From assembly GCA_033807775.1 (NCBI GenBank), contig CM066315.1, positions 62,318,320 through 62,382,319 on the forward strand: a stretch of 64,000 bases of DNA. The letters are read 5' to 3'. This document shows, piece by piece, positions 57,197-64,000 of this stretch. Position 1 is the stretch's first letter. Every line of letters starts with the position of its first letter. The notes beneath the pieces are model-generated. The model was given only the letters and a program-made list of their open reading frames with translations. It did not search any database and was not told the DNA's origin. The DNA is from Saussurea involucrata (lineage: Eukaryota; Streptophyta; Magnoliopsida; Asterales; Asteraceae). The translations under genes were made by a program, and so were the position numbers.

Positions 57197-60100
57197 ACAC
57201 TCCCCCCTTAAAAGAATTCCGTCCCCGGAGTTCCTTATTGGGAAAAGATGCGGGTATCTTGCCCACACCAAAACTGACACTTCCCCAAGGTAAAACCACT
57301 TCTGACCCAGACAAACACCTCATTTAATTTGAAACAGTAAACAATGGGTGCACTTCCTTCAATTCTTACGGTACTCCTAACTCGTAGGCTATTGGTCCTA
57401 CCCGATCGGCCTTGAAAACAGAAGATTAACTAAGGATTCTCAAGCATCTATACTTCCTTTAAGGAGGAACCTGGCTAAATCTCCGTCACAACATAGTATT
57501 CACTTACCAAGAGACAAACACACACTTGACAGCTTGGCACCAGGCCAAACCCGTACGCCCCGACAACTCATAACCCAGAGTTCCTTCGTCGCAATACAAG
57601 CAATCCTAGATCACTCCCCTCAACCAACAATCGTCTAAGCGGCCAACATTTCTTTTACTCAGACCACCTCGACCACAGTTCGTCAACCAACTCTCTTATC
57701 CTCATCACTTCACCACTCCATACTTATACGCAACTAAGAGTAGGAACCTCCAAACCCATCGTTGAAGTGTTCACCTACTCAAATTAAACTTATCCTGAAA
57801 CACATAAATTCCTCGCTGATTGCCACGTTCGCTCAGACATATAACACATAATTCCGGTTATCCTCACTCAACTGGGAGGAGTAACCATGGTCACACCATA
57901 CTATTCTCACTAGCTCAATCACTGCACGACCAATTCATTTATACATTTCTCACAAGGTCACTTAACTTAACTCATTCAGTCGTCTAATCCACTTCTTTCC
58001 TGCACAACATCATACACAAATCCCTTCCTCAAAACTCGTTCCAAAATTTTGCACATTTATCACTGACAATCTACATAACACAGCACCCTTCTGGTATTAC
58101 TGCCACATTTACTACTTCCAATTTACTCACTTAATCCGACATACTATCTTCACCTCCCCACGTTAGCGTGGAGCACTGCTCATCAAACATTACTTGCCCC
58201 TCTCTCCTGACCTATCCACATGCTGATAACACTTTCTCAATACTTGCATAACCAGACGGTTGCACCAAAGTCCTAACTTAAGGCATTCAAACAAGTCGTC
58301 TTGAAACGACACTAGAGTTCGACGTCACTACACATTCTTTACTCTCCAACTTTTACTTTCTCAGACAATTCTTTCACTCATATACCACAGCTCACACTCT
58401 TTCAGGAATTCACATCTATTCCACCTCTTTTGACTAACACACCCATCATTTTCTTTAAACTTCCAATGATCCCAAAGTATGCTTACTTAACGACTCTTAC
58501 AACCACCAAACAATTGGTTTCTTATTTGAGTAACTACTCACCACCACTCCGTCGTCGTATTCCGAACATAATCATACTACGACGTCAACTTACACCCTAC
58601 GGACTCCAACGATCCGGTTAACAAATCGTACACCTCAACCGAAACCCACAAAAGGTTTCTATCTGGTGCTTCCTCTCCCTCTAACATCACCTCACCATGA
58701 CACTAGCTGGAACGTTTATCCTGACCAATACTGTCACTACACTTTCGTACACCCTTTGCCCATAACATCACACTGCAGACCTGATTTCTCAAGATTAATC
58801 ACACAATTCGACCTTGTCTTCATATCCTCCTGAATACCAAAATCGAGTCTATCTTGCTACTTAGTCCTTTCCAACTTGGTGAACTATAACTCGCGAGTTC
58901 TCAATTAGCTCAAACACAAACATTCTAGCTAGCTCTTTACTATCCGAGCCTCTTCATTGACACGACATGTTTCTTTACTGACTGATATAGTCTACACTCA
59001 CTCCGATTGTACTACACACTTTATTCTTATATGGGCCTTCCACACCTCGTAAGTAGGACACTTAATCAACAACATCGGTCTCTCACTAACTTAGCACCTC
59101 CACAAGGTGTTCTACCAACCTTCGACCTTCTGGTTCAAGCCTTCGGTCTTAACCATCTTGCACGACTGTCGACCTCTACAACAGACAACCTGTAGCTACA
59201 TTCTTAACGTATTCTTCAACATGGGTTCTTTACGGGACCTATTCCTCCCAACATATCATAATTAACTTCATAACCCGTCGCCCCTACTTCAAAACTTACT
59301 CAAGTAACATCAATGTTACCAGCTCACCTTAAAACTCAAATCCCACACTGTGGACCTTTCATTTCTGCCTCACAACACTACTCATAACGAGTTGCTAAAA
59401 CCAATACCTTGATGACTCCTAGTCCTTCCTCCGAACACCATCGCCTTTCGGCAACTGTGTTCTCAATCACCTAGCAAGGGTACAGACCCTCATACACCCG
59501 ACACTATCATTCATCCCCGACCCCTCCAGGGTCCAACTCTCCTTTTAAACACATAAATCATAACTACATACGTTCTCCCATAACTTGTCCAACGCCTCTC
59601 CGCTATCGGAGTTCTTCCTTACCTAAAAAATGTAATACTCTACGGCCTAGTGGTTTCATAGCCTTCATGCACGACAATACAGTAAATAAATCTTTTCGCA
59701 CATTTCATCATTTTAAATAACAACATTTGGGAAACATTTGGGTACACAAGACCCCAACACTTTTATAGCTTCAACGCCCTGCACAACTATTCGAGAATCG
59801 TTTGCATGCATCTTTCCGGGAACCTTAATCTTACTCATTCCTGAACAGCGTTAATATGACAGTAATACGTTGAAAGAAAAATCCTTTCATACGACACAAT
59901 TCCGAAAGAGATTACCGACGCCAAGAAAACCCAGTCGGTTCTCACACCCTTCTGTATGATATCAACAGGTTAAAATCATTTGGATTGTAAAAGTTTTGCT
60001 GACAAATGTTTTCTCGATCTTTTTGTAACAATTTAACTTATCATGAAAGTGTGAAATACCTTGCAACCCGTTAGACACAAAATTTCAATGTGCAATGTGA

Positions 60101-61261
60101 ATGAAATCACTTTTTCTTTAAACATACGTGTGCACGTTCTGACTCATTTTCGATCGAAATTTATATTTAAACATTTAAATTAAATCGTGAAAATTTTTAT
60201 GTTACATAAAAGAACGCCATGCATGAGACTCTACTTGCAATTGAAGGCTATTCACTCTAACAAGGCCAACCGTTGTACTTACGCAACTTATCCTTGACAC
60301 TCCACCTACGACCAATGGTCGCCCCTTCGGTCATGCAATAACTTGCTGAACACGCTTTCCACATCTCACTTACTCAACCATTTCATACTACTTCGCTTTA
60401 ATCAACTATCTCACTTTCCCTTTCTACATGGTTTCATTTTACTATAGGCATCTCGTTTCATTTACCCTGCCCAAGAAAAGCTCGATTAAGAATCTAGAGC
60501 TCCATTGATACTTTCACGATTTCGACACAGTCCTTCCTTACCATCCCGACTGATTTATTCCATGATTCCTAGAACTGGAACTCTCTCGAAACAGGAGCCC
60601 TACCCAAACTCAAACATTCATCCTCTCCGAATCCACGAAGAGCTACCTCTAGACGACTCATAATATTCTATGCAACATTCCTTCTCTACGATGTACACAC
60701 CTCACAACATAAGTGACTTCTCATGAAACCTCCCCAACAAGGGGCCTCAGTCTACCCCTCAGGGGATCTTACTGACACTCTAAAGTACTGAAACACGACA
60801 TAAACATTAGCTTCTGACTACCACTCCGAAACAATAAGGTAGGTTAAGCATGCAATAGTGTAACAGATAGGTTTGGCACGGTTGCATCGGCCCATCATTC
60901 AGGACATTTTCATCTAGATTTCCTTGAAACACCCGATACTGTCCTGCCCTCAAAGCCCTCCCAGTCATAGTACTAAACTGAAAGAAACCGACAATTAATT
61001 CTTGCTAGACATGACACCACATATTTGCTATAAGTAAGGTATTGTAAGCACGCACATGTACCTGTAAGTTCGTAATTACACTGGCCAGGTGTAATCCCAA
61101 ACTTACCTTACACGTTTGTCCTAGGCACCTTATTCCTAAGCGCATTTATAGTGATCGTTCCTAGAGGCAATCCTATGTCTCGACTGCGTTCCTCATCTTA
61201 CAGTTTAAGTTTAGGCCCGAATGGTCACCTAAATCCCTTAAACTAAGGCTCTGATACCATT
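57197..61261 (-). other. LARD2 internal domain, no intact coding sequence
   Basis: 4065 bp without gag-pol. The minus-strand leader after the primer site matches the gypsy leader at 20622 (CCTTAGTTTAAGGGATTTAG and GTGTAATTACGAACTTACAG versus its counterpart near 20760-20800). A short ORF starts at 60968 (MTGRALRAGQYRVFQG...), where gag begins in the gypsy element, but is not gag-like. Blocks shared with LARD1 lie at 59479, 59657, 59885 and 60243. Confidence 0.7.
61245..61259 (-). promoter_or_regulatory. LARD2 primer binding site
   Basis: The minus strand reads TGGTATCAGAGCCTT two bases after the LTR, matching initiator tRNA-Met. Confidence 0.92.
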
Positions 61262-62963
61262 TGTAACGTCCCAGATTTCTTGACAGGCAAACAACCATAA
61301 ATAAACATTCGAATTACATAAAACCTTGTCTTTACGTCATCGATAATTCATACTAAACAAAATTGATAGCGGAAGTCTCTAAATCCACAGCCGAGAACTA
61401 TTCTATACATAACGTAAACAAAATCTTGGAGACGCCCTAAGCTCCAAGTCCTTTCTTATCGCCACCTAGTTCTTACTTGAAGAACCCATAGCACGCTTAC
61501 CTGAAAATGGTTTAGTTTTGAAAAGCGAGGGTTAGACCAAAAGGTCTAGTGAATTCCCTCCGAAGATAGCATATAAAGACGTTTGGAAAACATTTATCAA
61601 TGACCATAAATATCATCAAATATGGTACTGCACTGTGTAGTGGATCACATAATCATATTGCGATCAGGGCCCCAGCAGACTCCCTTCTCGCCGCTTTGGA
61701 ATCCCCACGGACTCCCCTCTACCGGATAGGAGGGAAACGGATTCCAACCCACCGGTCTATCATACATAACCAAGAGTCCTAAGACCCCGAGAACCTCTCT
61801 TTGATCCCACAATGCAGATCGACTCCACATAGTGTACACATACGTTCATGCAAACATGTAAACATGCCGACTATGCTCTTTATAAACCATGTCTTTCATA
61901 TAGTAATGCTTAAACATTTCTTTGAATAAAGTAAGTGCAATCGTGGGAAACATGCAAGTCAGTTCGTAAACGTTTCATGCTCATTAAGAACCATAATCAG
62001 TTAAAACATGTATCACTTTGCGTTATAAAAAGGATTTAGGGAACTCACCTTGCTTGACGTACAACGCACTTCTTAAATACTTCCAAGCTAACCCAAACGA
62101 ACACCTAAGGCAATAGATTCACATCCGAATAAACAATTTCGCCCTTCTGTCCGGAGAACTCAATCCGAACACAGCTATTGTCCGGATACCTCTACTGTCC
62201 GGATACACCTTTCCGGATACAACTATTGTCCGGATACCACTATTGTCCGGATACAACACTTTTCCGGACGCTAGATTTATCCGGGCAAAACTACCCGGAC
62301 ACTAAGCTTATCCGGAGACTTTAGCTACCCGGATACTAAGAAACAACCGGACACTCTCACAGGGTACTCACCCGGACACCTGCAAAATCGTCCGGACACT
62401 ACCGAATAAGAACGTCCGGACTCTCCGGCTGTTCGAACTTAGGATTCTTAAAAGTGATTTACACTCGATTTTAGTCACTAGCTTGATTAGATAACCACAA
62501 GGGTTCATCCACCAACTCCAAACACTCACTTAATCCATTTAAAATCCTCTAAATCAGTTCATTAAGACAAATACCCACAAAACCCATTTCAATGGAAAAA
62601 TGGTGAAAACTCAAAGAATCATCCAAATAATTCTTCTGGATCCAAACCAATTAACAAGAGGAGTATAACAACAATCAGAAGAATTCGAAATGAAAGATTT
62701 ACCTTACTTAATCTTCTTTGAGTCACTTCCTCCTTGAATTCATCTCAAACTCTTCTTTCTTCTTCCTTCTCTTTGTCTTAGCCGTCAGACACAACCCACA
62801 AATGCCAAATACCGATTTCTAAAACAAAAGAGGGAATGCCCTAGGGATTTGAGGCCATACATACTATTCACTAATTTCCCTAAGGCCCCTCAAGTCCAAC
62901 TTTCATTCTTTAATCTTCGGCCCCCAAACTTTCGATACCTACTTAGAATTTCGGGTTGTTACA
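61262..62963 (-). repeat. LARD2 LTR, second copy (1702 bp)
   Basis: Same ends as the left copy. It is 19 bp longer, mainly because the CCGG array (about 62140-62425) holds one extra unit near 62235. Other differences are scattered single bases. Confidence 0.9.
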
Positions 62964-64000
62964 ACACTCCCCCCTTAAAAGAATTCCGTCCCCGGAATTC
63001 CTTATTGGGAAAAGATGTGGGTATCTTGCCCACACCAAAACTGACACTTCCCCAAGGTAAAACCACTTCTGACCCAGACAAACACCTAATTTAATTTGAA
63101 ACAGTAAACAATGGGTGCACTTCCTTCAATTCTTACGGTACTCCTAACTCGTAGGCTATTGGTCCTACCCGATCGGCCTTGAAAACAGAAGATTAACTAA
63201 GGATTCTCAAGCATCTATACTTCCTTTAAGGAGGAACCTGGCTAAATCTCCGTCACAACATAGTATTCACTTACCAAGAGACAAACACACACTTGACAGC
63301 TTGGCACCAGGCCAAACCCGTACGCCCCGACAACTCATAACCCAGAGTTCCTTCGTCGCAATACAAGCAATCCTAGATCACTCCCCTCAACCAACAATCG
63401 TCTAAGCGGCCAACATTTCTTTTACTCAGACCACCTCGACCACAGTTCGTCAACCAACTCTCTTATCCTCATCACTTCACCACTCCATACTTATACGCAA
63501 CTAAGAGTAGGAACCTCCAAACCCATCGTTGAAGTGTTCACCTACTCAAATTAAACTTATCCTGAAACACATAAATTCCTCGCTGATTGCCACGTTCGCT
63601 CAGACATATAACACATAATTCCGGTTATCCTCACTCAACTGGGAGGAGTAACCATGGTCACACCATACTATTCTCACTAGCTCAATCACTGCACGACCAA
63701 TTCATTTATACATTTCTCACAAGGTCACTTAAATTAACTCATTCAGTCGTCTAATCCACTTCTTTCCTGCACAACATCATACACAAATCCCTTCCTCAAA
63801 ACTCGTTCCAAAATTTCGCACATTTATCACTGACAATCTACATAACACAACACCCTTCTGGTATTACTGCCACATTTACTACTTCCAATTTACTCACTTA
63901 ATCCGACATACTATCTTCACCTCCCCACGTTAGCGTGGAGCACTGCTCATCAAACATTACTTGCCCCTCTCTCCTGACCTATCCACATGCTGATAACACT
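62964..64000 (-). other. Second LARD2 internal copy, cut by the window edge
   Basis: It starts with the same purine-tract junction as 57197 and follows the first internal copy almost base for base. The remainder lies outside the window. Confidence 0.88.

Larger units (their letters stand above)
55514..64000 (-). mobile_element. LARD2: non-coding LTR element in LTR-internal-LTR-internal array, cut by the right edge
   Basis: LTRs at 55514-57196 and 61262-62963 bracket a 4065-bp internal domain. After the second LTR the internal domain starts again (62964-64000), nearly identical to 57197 onward. Minus-strand orientation follows from a primer site left of 61262 (TGGTATCAGAGCCTTAG) and a purine tract (TTTTAAGGGGGGAGTGT) right of each LTR's plus-strand end. 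No gag-pol is present. It is homologous to LARD1 in the internal domain but has different LTRs. Confidence 0.85.

Overview
This is nuclear DNA of a eudicot plant, made mostly of nested transposable elements around two intact protein-coding genes. The plant call rests on exon-intron genes with GT-AG junctions that encode plant proteins (an RS-type SR splicing factor and a TraB-family protein), a FAR1-related (FRS) pseudogene, Copia and Ty3/gypsy LTR elements primed by initiator tRNA-Met, Helitrons, hAT and Harbinger MITEs and tRNA-derived SINEs. The overall style would fit Asteraceae, but that is only an impression.

Layout. 1-7355: a minus-strand Ty1/Copia element that runs off the left edge, with one short LTR at 7104-7355 and a 796-bp hAT-type MITE inside its integrase. 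8250-12706: a minus-strand FRS/MULE-like pseudogene whose last exon is split by a 1.35-kb solo LTR. 13122-13969: a MITE-like repeat. 14211-17562: an intact seven-exon TraB-family gene (374 aa), with MITEs and a SINE in its introns. 17887-19077: a hAT relic, interrupted by a Ty3/gypsy element (19078-24649) that has a 5' LTR, gag and pol but stops inside integrase. 26972-30385: a Helitron whose 5' terminus is repeated four times. 30444-39382: a complete minus-strand non-coding LTR element (LARD1, LTRs of 2653 bp each). 41727-45800: an RS40/RS41-like SR gene (358 aa) with a long intron 2. 46600-49500: decayed Copia sequence. 49494-51634: two SINEs and a MITE. 52978-54287: a second Helitron with a duplicated 5' terminus. 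54690-55513: a Copia RT/RNase H relic. 55514-64000: a second LARD family (LARD2) arranged LTR-internal-LTR-internal and running off the right edge.

The most interesting material lies in the LTR elements. The gypsy element, LARD1 and LARD2 share a short hairpin about 25-35 nt downstream of a TATA-like box, with stem changes that keep pairing. Each also has a CG-cored tandem array about 420-580 bp into the LTR. LARD1 and LARD2 share a colinear internal domain with no intact ORF. In LARD1 the array is a run of nine ~32-bp units, each a small hairpin. The two Helitrons independently show reiterated 5' ends. The two host genes are structurally intact, and no bacterial-type gene clusters are present.
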